Shown here one piece after another: positions 47,144 to 59,125 of a DNA stretch of 64,000 nt (the first letter of the stretch is position 1; the number at the start of each line of letters is the position of its first letter). Below the pieces are notes generated by a model, which was given only the letters and a program-made list of their open reading frames with translations, made no database searches and had not been told where the DNA came from. The position numbers and the translations under genes are program-made. Source of the stretch: Zingiber officinale (Eukaryota; Streptophyta; Magnoliopsida; Zingiberales; Zingiberaceae); the NCBI RefSeq assembly GCF_018446385.1, contig NC_055987.1:32437202-32501201 (forward strand), read 5' to 3'.

Positions 47144-50100
47144 TATAAAATACTAAAAATAGGCAAATATTGATAAGGGAATTTTTAGAAATTTTTCGGG
47201 AATTTTTCGGAACTCGTACGGATGAGTTTACGGGGATAAAAATGGGGTCCAGTAAAGCCTGTTTAGACTACCTAATTTAAGTGAGGAAAAGTTAATTTTT
47301 TCTTTTCCTTTTCCTTTTCTTTTCCTTTTTCTTTTTATTTAATTTCTTCTCCTCTCCCACGCCGTTTCCCTCTCCCGATCTCCCCCGACCTCGTGCCCTA
47401 ACCCATGCGACACCGGCAGTTTCCTTTTCCCTTCCTCTTCGGTACGAGAGCAGTGGTTAAGCCTCACGCCTCTTCCTTCTCCTCGCGATCTAACCGGCGC
47501 CGGCTATCTCCCTCTCCTCCTCTGCCCTAGCCACCTTGCTTCGCCATTTTTGCCGAGCGACGACGCCATTACAGTCGACCGCCGAGCCGTAGCGCCGGCC
47601 ACCGCCGACCCACTGCCGCCTTTCCCTAGCGTTGCTCCACTGCCGCCACCACCACACGGAACAGCGGCGACGCCCCCCACAGCCGACGCGGCCGAGAATT
47701 CTCCCTACCCTAGCCGACCCTTGACCCGAGCACCACCGCCGGCAGTCCGAGCTTCCTTCTGGTGTTCGAGCTCTATCCACAGCCTACACCGCTATGATTT
47801 CCTCTGCCCTAGGTCAGGCCGACTCCTGACTTTCTCTCCTCCTTGTGCTCACGACCGTCGCACCTCTGCACAGTGCCGACATCGTTGCCCTAGTGCCCGT
47901 TGTCTGGATCAAAATCACGATAAGGTTGGGTTTTGGTTGGAAATTCTGTAAGTTCAAGGATCTTGAAGAATTGTTGATTTGGTTTGTTTGTTTTGTTTCC
48001 AGCAGCTAACAGCCCTTAACGACAAAAATTCCATCCAGCAACTCTTGATATCAGTACAAACTAGTGGCTGTGAGATTCTACTGAGGTATTCAACTCAGGT
48101 GAGTGATATTCCGTTTGTTAGGTTTAATCCTTATGCTGGGATGATTATGGTTAAGGAACTAACCCTAGTGGACCCACTGATTTTGTTTGACTAGAGTTTT
48201 GCCCTAATTTAGTGTATGAGATTTTATTTAGCTATTTATAGGAATGTAGCTAAATAAAATATATATTTATTGGTGACACAGGACGTTGACGCGAGACGAG
48301 CATCTCGACGTTGGATTTGACTGGATTGGATCTACAGTTAAAGGCGGGTACCTCTTGACTTATCTTTTATGATATTGTCATTGGATATGCATAGTATTTT
48401 ATAACTACAAGCAATGAACATGTTTGCCTTTGGTATGTCACTGTTTGATATCAATAGCATGTTAGATTTGTCGCCTGTGAAGTATCCGTACTTATATCTC
48501 GTGATTTGTTACCATGAGTATCTTGTTGCCATGAGTACTTAATTACCAGGAGTATCTTAGTTTCTAGAATAAGTGACATACCATGTTTTACTGAGGTTAG
48601 GACTAGGTTCTGGACTTTTGGTTTCAGTCATGTGTATCGAGATTGTCTGATACTTAGGTTTTATGCCATGACTGGCTTGTGTACCTTTATTTGTATATCA
48701 TATATGATTCGTGTACCTAGACCTTGATTCTTGATATGTGCATATTGTTGGTACACATGTTATGGAAGGAGATATGTTAGGATCTAGGTTGCTATACCAT
48801 AGAGGACCTGTATGCCCTAGATCCATGGATTGACCTACTGATACTGTGGTACCCATATTATGTATATATGGATTTTTCTATGCTGATCAGGTTATTCCAT
48901 ACTTATTATGTTCAGGACATAGGTTTTTGATATTCTATCTGACCTGTGTACTATAGATTTTGGTATGTGACCATCGTTTTTACAGTACCCCTTTTGTATA
49001 TATGGATATGGTTGTGTTGATCAGTTTTTGTTATGCATAGTGACATGCATCATGATTGCATGCTGTGCGATTGTCGGCTCCACTATGGTTGAGCCCATCG
49101 CCATTACATGTACTGCACACACCCCACTCATGGTTTAGTGGTATATCAGGCAGGTGTGCTGTTTGGCTCCGTTGGTCATATGACCCAGCGTGGTAGCCAG
49201 CGGTCAGTTCCGCTCTGTTCGGCATTTAGTGTAGCAACAGTAGTAGCCAAAGGTGGACTCTGTTTGGCTCCGTTGGTCGGTGACTCAGCGTGGTAGCCGG
49301 CAGATATACCTCCCCGTCATCGAGTTGAGAGCATTGAGCTCCCCCATTTATGATTTGGGGTCACAGGACAGGAGTACTCCGACAGCATCCCGCCCACTCG
49401 GTCACTCATCAGGAGCAGTGACGATAGAGTGCACGGTTGTCACAGCCCTACCCACTCGGTCTCACCATTTGAGTGTGAGATGACTGACTGGCGTCAGGGG
49501 TGACCAGGACGCATCATTAGCATCATATGCATTGATGCATTTATATTCTTATGATTGTGTTTGCTGCATTTGGTTGCTGCATTTTGGTTGGATGCATACT
49601 TTTGACCTGCATACAGGATTATTGACACTTTCGGTTTGACGACCCTTTTGTCTGGATAGGAGTTCCTGGTGAGTACAGCTTCCTCAGTTACCTTTCAGTT
49701 TTGCATATTCCCTATATATGATTAGGAAGCTGTATTCCATGTTTGTTGCTGTTAGATATATCTTACTACTCATGTCCATTGGTATTCGCTGAGTTGTTGA
49801 ACTCACCCCCGTTGACACTATCTTTTTCAGGTACCAGGTTATTTATGGTGTCTCTTGGAGCATCCTGTCTGCTGGTCCCCACGTCACATCAGAAGACTTA
49901 TCGATTTCACGTATGTTTTGCTTGTTTTATGTATTAGTTTGTTTAGCTCTGTACTCTGGTTTTATTTTTGGAGGGTTGATGTTGTTATGTGGTGTTTTGT
50001 ATTTGTTATTGGTTTTGTAAGCCTAGCCGACTAGCAGTTTTGTGTTTTGGTTTTGGTACAGCCGAGTGGGCTGCTTTATTTTTAACTGCGTGGTTGTGTC

Positions 50101-50274
50101 AGCCAGAGGCTGAATTTGATATTAACTGCGTGGTGTTTGTTTTCTTTTATTGTTATTATTCCAGCCGCATGTGGCTGAGGTATATAGTGCTTGTAGAAAA
50201 GTTTCAGATTGTCCGTCGTACAGGGGAGATGCTGCCGAAATTTCTTCGGACAGAGACTCCCTCGGGGCGTGACA
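47144..50274 (+). repeat. 3' LTR of T1 (3131 bp)
   Basis: It follows the purine tract at 47131-47143 and starts TATAAAATACTAAAAATAGG (first dinucleotide TA where TG is expected). It ends GACTCCCTCGGGGCGTGACA. CT-rich and GC-rich leader-like sequence at 47,290-47,950 gives chance open frames on both strands (47550-47951 plus, 47490-47780 minus). LTRs of 2-4 kb are usual in the Tekay/Del group. Confidence 0.85.
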
Positions 50275-50576
50275 TAAGCATTCTGGAATCCAGGCTGCAC
50301 CCTATGCATCTCACGTCGGTCTAAGTTTCTTTCAAACACAAACAAGTTATGCCTAGTGTGTTTGTGAGATGCTCTGGCTGGAACTAGGGGAGCATGATAT
50401 TTAAGGGGAAGATTTTAGGCTAAGTCCAAAATTTGAAAGACTAATAAGATTTGGATTTTGGAAACATTATTTTTCCTAAAATTTTAAAATATAATTTTAA
50501 AATTAAGCAATTTGGAAGATAAAAGGATTTAAAATTAGATGTAGGAAATTTGTTTGAAAAACAAGATCTATTCTAC

Positions 50577-52999
50577 CTAACACATTCCTATTTGTCTTCT
50601 AAGTGTACTGAACTCGAGTTCACGTAAGGGTTTTGTGAAAATGTCAGCTAGGTTTGATTTGGACTCAACATGGTTAAGTGTAATCTCACCTCTAGCTACA
50701 TGATCTCTTACAAAATGGTGTTTTACCTCTATATGTTTAGTTCTGGAGTGGTGAATTGAATTTTTTGTTAGATTAATTGAACTTATATTATTAATAAATT
50801 TTTTTATATTTTTATATTCTTGTTGATAGTCTTTTAGTGTATGCATCATCCACAAAAGTTGAGAAGCACATTCTCCCAGAGCTATGTATTCAGCTTCAGT
50901 AGTGGATAGAGCAACACAGTGTTGCTTTATGCTAGACCAACTTACTAGGCACTAACCTAGAATTTGGCAGCTACCACTTGTGCTTTTTCTATCAAGTTTG
51001 CATCCGGCATAGTCTGAATCAGAATAACCAAAAAGGTCAAAAGTGCAGGTTCTAGGGTACCAGAGTCCTACATTTAGGGTGTCATTAATGTACCTAAGTA
51101 TTCTTTTAGCACATGTTAGATGTGACTCTTTTGCACAGGATTGGTATCTTGCGCACATACCTACTGCAAATAGTATGTCGGGTCGACTTGCAGTTAGGTA
51201 GAGTAAGCTGCCTATTACACTTCTATAATGTTTTGGATCTACTGGTTTTCCTTCTGGGTCAGCATCAATGTTGATATTAGTTCCCATTGGTGTATTTATA
51301 ATTTTTGAATTTTCCATGCCAAATTTTTTAATTAATTCCTTGGCATATTTGGTTTAGTATATGTCAATTCCATCCTTTATTTGCTTAATTTGTAGACCTA
51401 AGAAAAAGTTAAGTTCCCCTACTAAACTCATTTCAAACTCACTTTCCATTAAGTTTGTAAATTCTTTTAAAAATTTTGAGTCTGTTGATCCAAATATTAT
51501 ATCATCTATATAAATTTGGGCTATGAAAATGTCTTTTTCTAAGGTTTTCACAAAAAGGGTTGGATCTACTTGTCCTTGGTAGAACCCTTTTTCTAGAAGA
51601 TAATTAGACAGTCGTTCATACCAAGCCCTTGGTGCTTGTTTAGTCCATATAGGGCCTTTTTTAGTCTAAGGACATGGTTTGGATGCTCTAAGTCTTCAAA
51701 TCCAGGGGGTTGGCTAACATAGCTTCTTCTTTAATAAATCCGTTTAGGAAGGTGGATTTTACATCCATTTGCTAGAGGTTGAATCCTTTATGTGCTGCAT
51801 AGGCCAGCAGTATCCTAATAGATTCAAGTCTAGCTACAAGAGTGTAGGTCTCATCATAGTCTAACCCTTCTACTTGATTAAACCCTTTAGCTACTAATCT
51901 TGCTTTGTTTCTAACTATTTTACCTTGATCATTTAGTTTGTTTCTAAAAACTCATCTAGTATCAATTATAGTTTTATCAGTGGGTTTCGGTACTAAATCC
52001 CAGACCTGGTTTCTTTCAAATTGGGCTAATTCTTCCTGCATTGCTAGTGTCCAGTCTGGATCGGGTAGAGCTTCATCTATAGTTTTGGGTTCAATTTCAG
52101 ATATCAAGGCTATTTGGCTACTGTTTCTGTAGGATGACCTATTTCTAACTCTTAGAGATGGATCACCCAAAATTTGGTCAGATGGGTGATTTGTGTTTGT
52201 TCTTGTTGGTCTTAAGTTTGGGTTAGTGATTGGTTCTTCAGATTCATTGGGTTCAGGTTGAATTTCGTCATCTTCTGTATTTAGTGGGTTAATATTTTCT
52301 ATATTATTTTCATTTGTTGTAGTGGTTACTTTATTATCTTCATCAAATATTACATTTATTGTTTCTTCAACTTTTAGGATATGTTTGTTATACACTCTAT
52401 ATGCCCTACTAGTTGTTGAATATCCTAAAAATATTCCTGCGGTTGTTTTTGATGAAATTTTTCCTAAATAGCCTTTAGTGTTTAAAATAGATACTTTACA
52501 TCCAAAAACTTTTAGATAATTTAAATTAGGGATTTTATTATAATATATTTCATAGGGTGTTTTTTCATAAGTTTTGTTAATTAAAATTCTATTTTGTATA
52601 TAACATGCTGTATTTATTGCTTCAGCCCAGAATTGGTTGGATAGCTTGTATTCGTTTAATATAGTTCTAGTGGTTTCTTGTAGGGTTCGATTTTTACACT
52701 CTACTAGGTCATTTTGTTGGGGGGGTCCTAGGACAAGAGTATTCATGTTTATACCCATTAATTTCATAAAATTCTGTAAAGTTGTGATTTTCAAATCTCA
52801 CCCCCCCCCCCCCCTCCCATGGTCACTTCTAATTTTTTTTATTTGAGTGTCTTTTTCATTTTCTATTAGTTTGCAAAAGATTTTAAATACTTTAAAGGTT
52901 TCATCTTTAGTTTTTATAAATTTAACCCAAGCAAATCTTAAGTAATCATCGATTATTACTAAGCAATATTGATTTTTACTTAGTGACTTGGCTCCATGC
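50577..52999 (-). pseudogene. S1 pol relic (integrase, RT, RNase H)
   Basis: From right to left on the minus strand: integrase (LVIIDDYLRFAWVKFIKTKD near 52,930, then the long open stretch 52794-51952 with TPQQ-like PPQQNDLVECKNRT), RT (IYIDDIIFGSTDSKFLKEFT near 51,500, ELNFFLGLQIKQ) and RNase H (SVIGSLLYLTASRPDILFAV at about 51,220, DADYAGC-like SDSDYAGCKLDRKSTSG, ending VESKSNLADIFTKPL). Wording is Sirevirus-like. Lesions include stops near 51,350 and 50,955, frame breaks at 51,550-51,950, and a poly-C run (52801-52814) in the integrase core. Confidence 0.88.
52801..52818. repeat. poly-C run inside S1 integrase
   Basis: C14, T, CCC. On the coding (minus) strand it is a G run just after RSDHG, in the middle of the integrase catalytic core. 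Confidence 0.9.
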
Positions 53000-54235
53000 T
53001 GTTGGATCGAGACGCGCTAGAGGGGGGGTGAATAGCGCTCACGGCTATTTCGTTTTTCGAATCACAAAACTAAACGAAGTAATTAAAACGCAGTGGAATA
53101 GAATAAGAACACACAAACAGAAGGACATAGAGAATTTTACTTCGTTCGGAGCCTTGATCGACTCCTACTCGAAGGCCCGCGATCCTTGATCGCTTTAAGT
53201 GGGCAACAACTATAAGCTCGATAAAATGATTACAAGATGAAGTACAAGTAAATGCAAAAATTAATTATACCGACGACAAAAGTAGAATCTCGGAGCTTCG
53301 GGTCGTCGTAAACTTGTAGCAGTACTTTCGGGCGTCTTTTAGAGCAGCACGTTGGAGACAGAAGACTTGAAAATCGTTGTTGTGAGCTACTGGTCGAGAC
53401 CCCTTATAAAGGCTGTTCAAGGCGCCTTCTACTGTTCACCAAGGCGCCTTGAATGAGTCGAGTCAGCCGCGGAGATAAGTGTTGAACTGGTCGAACCTTA
53501 TCAGGTTCAAGGCACCTCCAACCACTCCAAGGCACCTTCATGAAGCTGTCCAAGGCGCCTTGGCTTCCTTCAAGGCGCCTCCAATCTTGCTTCGCAGCCA
53601 GCTTAGGTTTTGCACCCGAGGCGCCTCCAAGCTCCATGGAGGCGCTTCGGACACTGTTCATCCGAAGTTAACCTTTGCACTTTGGTCCCTGTAAGATACA
53701 TTAGTCTCAAATATACCCTGCAGCACAAAGTTAGCACATAAAACATAATAGCTGTTATAATGACAGTCTTCGGACTGTCCGAGTCTGACTTCGGATTTCC
53801 GACCGGAAACCCTAGGTCGACCCAACGCCTACTGTTCCCTCTACGGGGAACGCATCCTCACCTACTCCACTCAGGAGATTTACCTGTTGTCAGTGCGATC
53901 CTTCAGATCGACTGGACTTTTGCTCAGCACTCGACGCTTCCGGACTTTCTGCTGGACATCCGCTTCCCGGCTAGTCCAATCTTTCACCTGGTTCGCGACA
54001 CCAGGACTTTCCACCTAGGGTTACCACCCCCTAGGACTTTTGCCTGAAACCATCGACCTGCCAAGACTTTCCGCATAGGGTTACCACCCCCTAGGGTTTT
54101 TCCCTTTGCCTAACCGCAGCTAGGACTTTCCTGAAATACTTAAGCAGACTTGTTAGATCACAAGGTACTTTAACTTTGAATCATTTGCCATTATCAAAAC
54201 ACGAGTTCGATCGTCGGATACTTCCCGCATCAACA
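53000..54235 (-). repeat. 3' LTR of S2 (1236 bp)
   Basis: On the plus strand it reads TGTTGGATCGAGACGCG to CCGCATCAACA, with TGTTG/CAACA ends. The adjoining ATCTCCCCCTTTTTT (54236-54250) is the complement of a purine tract, so the element lies on the minus strand. Repeated GGCGCC palindromes occupy 53,410-53,640. Confidence 0.88.
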
Positions 54236-54356
54236 ATCTCCCCCTTTTTTATTATGGCAACTTGAATTCAAAGTTAAGTAAACAGATATATATAAAAAAA
54301 TAAACATTTAATTCAAAGCTTAGCAAATTATTTTGCTAAAGTAAACTTTATGAATT

Positions 54357-54361
54357 TAAAG
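54357..54361 (+). repeat. target duplication TAAAG, left of G2
   Basis: Identical to 59937-59941, directly bordering both LTRs. Confidence 0.95.
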
Positions 54362-55172
54362 TGATCCGACGATAAGAACAGGGGACCCTCGTTGTAAGGG
54401 GTCAACGCCACGTGGAAGTCAAAGAGCCGGGCGGCCCATCGGAGAAGGTCGGACCTGCTAGGCCGACCGGAGAAAGGGGGCTGACCGACCGGGCGGTCGC
54501 CCGGTGCTTAGCCAATGGCACAAGGCACCCCTACGGAAGTCGAGGTTCCAGCGCTCATTGAACAAGATCGTGGGCCGAGCGGACGGCACGCTCGGCCGAA
54601 GGCATGAAATATACTGCTAATGGTCGCCACAAAACACCTTACCAAAAACTTCCCAAGTGAACCATCATATTTGGCCGGTCGGATGGAAGTCGGACGTGGG
54701 TCGGTCGGGTTCCCGGCAGGAGTTCGGAGAAACAGACAAGGGACATCTTCTGACAACTGGCATGCTTCGTGATATGGTTATACTCCAAATCACGCGACAG
54801 GGGGTTCCGCTATCCCATCGAGGACATGCTGGGACTGTAGCAGTATGGGTCAGGTAAGCTCACTGACAAGCCCTTACTGGGGTATGGGCCAAGGACACGT
54901 GTACACCTCGGTGTGTGTGCACTTGCTTCTCCGTTGCCCTATATAAAGGCCTCCATCCTTCACCGGAGGTACGCATTCTGATTTTTCGAGAGCCACTTGC
55001 CACTGCTTGCTTGCCTGACTTGAGCGTCGGAGGGTCGCCGCCGGGAACCCCTTCCCGGCCCGACTTCTGTGCAGGTTCGCCAGAGCTTCGTGCCACCAGT
55101 CGAAGATCCACGTCAGCAGTTGGAAAGCGCCCCGTGCCCAGCGTCCGCTGATTCAGCATTCGGACAGGATCA
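54362..55172 (+). repeat. 5' LTR of G2 (811 bp)
   Basis: Starts TGATCCGACGATAAG and ends GGACAGGATCA. TATATAAAG at 54940-54948 is the likely core promoter. Confidence 0.95.
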
Positions 55173-55180
55173 ATTTGGCA

Positions 55181-56161
55181 ATGGACGAGGCTGGACGACA
55201 ACACACGGTGACGCTTTCGACGGAGGAACTCGACGCTCTGATCGAGATAAGGGCCGCCAAGCTTGTGGAGCAAAAACAAAAAGGCACAGCCGAGCGGCCG
55301 GAGCAGCAAGCAACGTCAGCGTCTGGTGGCCGAGCGGAGGCACCACAGGCCACCGTTGCATTTCATCGGGCCCTATTCCGCACCCCCGAAGCCGCAGCAA
55401 CTAATAGAGATCGGGGATCTTCTTCTGATGAAAGGCCTAGACGGGATGACAGAAAAGGAAAAGCCCCCCGAGCGGATGCATCGCCCGAGCGAATTAACCG
55501 CCAATTTTCGGAGGTCATTCTAAGAGACCCCTTGCCCAAGCACTATGTGCCTCCGACGATCGGCGAGTATAATGGGACAACCGACCCAGATGATCATCTG
55601 GGTAAGTTTGATAATACAGCTACGCTCCATCAATACACATATGGAGTGAAATGCCGAGTTTTTCTTACCACTCTCGCGGGATCAGCTCAACGGTGGTTTC
55701 GGAGGCTGCCGGACGGATCCATCACAAGCTTCAAGGATTTCCGAACGGCCTTCCTCCACCACTTCGCAAGCAGTCGGCGCTATCAGAAAACCAGTGTTAG
55801 TCTGTTTGCCATCAAACAGGCGCCGAGAGAGCCGCTCAGAGCTTATATCCAACGGTTTAATCAGGTAGCCATGGATATTCCAACGGCCACCTCAGAGACA
55901 ATGATGAACGCATTTACACAAGGCCTCGTGGACGGGGACTTCTTCCGCTCGCTCGTTCGGAAGCCGCCTCGAGACTATGACCATATGCTACACCAGGCCA
56001 ACGAATACATCAACATGGAGGAAGCGCAAGCGGCCAGGAAAAAAGAAACTCCAACCGAGCGGGCTCCTCCTACCGAGCGGAAACAGCACGCCGCTCATCA
56101 GCCGCCCAGAGGACCAAGGGCCGAAGCAATCCACTCCCCCCATACCAGGTCTCACGTGTAA
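55181..56161 (+). pseudogene. G2 gag
   Basis: Start ATG at 55181, homologous to the G1 gag start. 326 codons with the retrotransposon gag core (TLAGSAQRWFRRLPDGSI about 55,670, then LRAYIQRFNQVAMDIPTATS). It forms the virus-like particle shell in working elements. It ends at TAA (56159-56161), where G1 has a Gln codon in the same frame. The gag-pol frame continues unchanged beyond, so the stop is best read as a point mutation splitting gag from pol. Confidence 0.88.
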
Positions 56162-58690
56162 GAAGTAGCTGCCGCCCGGCCCAAGCCAAAGAAGAAATGG
56201 ACCCCGATGTTCTGCTCTTTCCACCGGACGGACACGCACAACACAAGGGATTGTCGCAGTCTTCCCTTTGTGGCTCATCTCGTTCCCCGGAATGGCGGCC
56301 GACGGTCTCCCTCAGTCGACCGGCGACAGAGAACTCATGAAGCCGACCGGGCGCGAGCTGATAGGCGACAGCAACAGACTCCCGATCGGCATCGCTCTCC
56401 AAGGCAGGAGAATCGCCGAGCGTCAAGAGAAAGGTCTCGACCATCCGCTCGAGTGGAAGAAAATAGAAGTCATACTTCCCGAGGCGAGATCAACATTATC
56501 GCTGGCGGGCCGACCGGAGGGGACTCCAACCGAGCAAGAAAGGCGGGCGTCCGGCAGCTCCAAATCCATGCAGTCGGCTGTAGCCGAGAGCGGGCGAGTG
56601 GACCCGAAATCAGTTTTGGACCTGGGGACTTGGAAGGAGTTGAAGTGCCCCACGACGACGCTCTGCTCATCAAAGCGGTAATAGCCAACTACACTATTCA
56701 CCGTGTTTTTGTTGACACAGGAAGCTCGGTCAACATAATATTCAAAAAGACGTTCGATCAACTACAAATTGACCGTGACGAGCTGCTTCCCATGACAACC
56801 CCCCTCTACGGATTTACGGGCAATGAAGTACTTCCGGTCGGACAAATCCGGATGGCTATTTCATTGGGAGAAGAGCCGCTCAGAAGGACGCGTTCAACAA
56901 ACTTCGTGGTGGTCGACTCTCCCTCATCATACAACGTCATTCTGGGACGACCGGCGCTCAGTGAGTTCCGAGCGGCCGTCTCTACCTTCCACCAGAAGAT
57001 CAAGTTCCTCGTCGAAGGCAAAGTGGGAGAAGTGCGGGAAGATCAACTGGCAGCTCGGCGATGCTACGTCGAAATGGTCCGAGCCGAAGCAAATTCCGCT
57101 CGGAAGTCGCCACGGATCGAGGTGAATGCTATAACTGAAAAATCTCCCTCTTTAGTTTACGAAGAAAAGGAGGAAGTACAGATACACCCCACCCGATCAG
57201 AGGCTACAACATTCATCGCGTCCGATCTGGAGGCGAACCAGAAAGAGGAGGTGATCCAATGCCTCAGGAGAAACCATGATGTCTTCGTCTGGTCGACACA
57301 TGAGTTGCCCGGAATTTCACCAAGTATAGCGCAGCATGAACTACACGTCCGACCGGACGCACGGCCAGTAAAGCAGAGAAAGAGAGATTTCAGCGCCGAG
57401 CAGAATTTCATCATCCGAGCGGAGGTGGAAAAACTCTTGGAGCCCGGCCATATCCGCGAGGTGCAATTCCCGAGCTGGCTGGCAAACGTAGTATTAGTCT
57501 CCAAGCCGGGCAACAAGTGGAGAGTATGCATAGATTTTCGGGATCTCAACAAAGCTTGCCCAAAAGACTTTTATCCTCTGCCCCGGATAGATCAGCTAGT
57601 GGACTCTACGGCCGGCTGCGAATTAATATGTATGCTCGACGCTTACCAAGGCTATCATCAAGTGCCACTCGCCCGTGAAGATCAAGAAAAAGTCAGCTTC
57701 GTGACGGCCGACGGCACCTATTGCTATAATGTGATGCCGTTCGGATTGAAGAATGCGGGAGCCACATATCAGCGCTTGATGAATAAAGTGTTCAGAGAAC
57801 AGATCGGACGAAATCTGGAAGTGTATGTGGACGACATTCTCATCAAGTCCATCCGAACGGCCGACCTCTTCAAAGACATGGAGGAGACCTTCCAAACGCT
57901 ACGCAAATATGGAGCCAAGCTAAATCCCCAGAAGTGCCTGTTCGGAGCAAAAGGAGGGTGTTTCTTGGGGTACATAGTGACCGAGCGGGGCATTGAAGCA
58001 AATCCCAGCAAGGTGAAAGCTCTACAAGACATGCCGCCTCCAAGAAATACAAGGGAGTGCAGCGTTTGACCGGTCAGATAACTGCTCTGTCCAGGTTCAT
58101 CTCCAAAACTGCCGACCGGAGCCTTCCTTTCTTCAAAATCTTGCGCAAGGCCACTAAATTTCACTGGGACGAAGAATACGACCGGGCGTTCGAGGATTTG
58201 AAGGCATATCTGTATTCCCTCCCGGTATTAGCCAAGCCGGCTGCGGGTGAGCCACTTTGTATCTACCTATCTTCGACCGAGCAGGCAATCGGCTCGGCAC
58301 TAGTGAGGGCGAGCGAAGAAGAGCCTGTGTATTTCCTTAGTCATATTTTAAAAGATGCTGAATCTCGCTACACTGGACTCGAAAAGCTGGCTTTTGCTCT
58401 GGTCCTCACCGCTCGGCACCTTCGCCCATACTTCCTGGCTCATACCATCATTGTCAAAACCAATAGCCCGCTCGGGCGTGTATTATTGAATCCAGAAACG
58501 TCCGGGCGGCTCATCAAATGGACGACGGAGTTAAGCGAATTTGACATCCAGTACCAGCCCCGCTCGGCAATCAAAGCGCAGTCCTTGGCAGATTTTGTGA
58601 CGGAGGTGCAGAATTCAGAGCCAGAAGCCATGTGGAAAATATTTGTGGATGGATCCTCCACTCGGCTCGGAAGCGGAATCGCCGGAGCTC
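56162..58690 (+). pseudogene. G2 pol (knuckle, protease, RT, RNase H), truncated
   Basis: In order: Cys/His knuckle-like FCSFHRTDTHNTRDC (56,210), aspartyl protease motif VDTGSS (about 56,713), RT with KWRVCIDFRDLNKACP (about 57,516), catalytic YVDD (57824-57835) and connection domain, then RNase H (LSSTEQAIGSALVRASEEEP about 58,268). A frame change near 58,055 separates RT (stop at 58,067-58,069) from RNase H. A second RNase H domain begins FVDGSSTRLGSG (about 58,641) but the likeness stops at about 58,690, with no integrase. Downstream DNA to 59,125 is non-coding. Confidence 0.9.
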
Positions 58691-59125
58691 CAAAGCGCTG
58701 GGGGCAGGGGTCGAAATCGCAAAGGAAGATGCGAGAGAGAAGGAAACGAAGGATTTATAGGGTGGAGGCCGGGCGGTCTCCACCGTCGGATCCAGATCAC
58801 GGGAATCAAAGCGTGCATCAGGTCGTTCCTTTCAAACCGCTTCGATCACATCAAAGCACCATGCCACCGCCGTCGTACGATGACGGCATTGTGCCACGTG
58901 GCATTCGACCATTCGAAGCATTTAATGAACGCATGCTCAGCCTTAATGTCGAAGATTGGCGCAGATTACGAGGAGATCCGATGAAGGCCACTGTTGATTC
59001 ACTCAAGGGCATCTCTGCGGTAGGCCGATTGGAGGATACTAGCACGAAGGAGCCGCCCGGCCAGACCCGCAGTTCAGTCAGTAGGACTAATCGCCTCCTT
59101 CGACTAGACTTGAAGGGGAGGCAAG
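58691..59125 (+). other. G2 3' untranslated stretch and polypurine tract
   Basis: Non-coding after the deletion junction, ending in GAAGGGGAGGCAAG (59112-59125) next to the 3' LTR, the expected plus-strand primer. Confidence 0.75.

Larger units (their letters stand above)
42603..50274 (+). mobile_element. T1: Tekay/Del-like chromovirus, defective
   Basis: Flanked on both sides by TAAGC (42598-42602 and 50275-50279). It contains a 35-bp 5' LTR stub, a primer-binding site, a non-coding repeat-filled segment in place of gag and the first part of pol, a partial pol, a GTGGGGGAGAA purine tract and a 3.1-kb 3' LTR. The C-terminal region after integrase resembles the chromodomain tail of this lineage. 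Confidence 0.85.
40876..52999 (-). mobile_element. S1: Sirevirus-like copia element, interrupted
   Basis: On the minus strand, right to left: integrase, RT and RNase H (52,999-50,577), a 3' untranslated stretch (50,576-50,275 continuing at 42,602-41,666), a purine tract (AAAAAGGGAGAGAT) and a truncated 3' LTR. The chromovirus T1 splits the 3' untranslated part and S2 cuts the integrase at 53,000. Its 5' half is not present immediately right of S2's LTR and would lie beyond S2. Confidence 0.85.

Noticed and set aside
47490..47951. Open frames on both strands in the T1 LTR
   Set aside because: GC-rich, Pro/Ala/Arg-rich frames in the LTR leader with no family likeness. Both strands open together, which points to composition.
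52995..53010. S2 LTR as a solo LTR
   Set aside because: A purine tract and S2-type untranslated sequence adjoin it and continue on the far side of G2, so it is the 3' LTR of a longer element.
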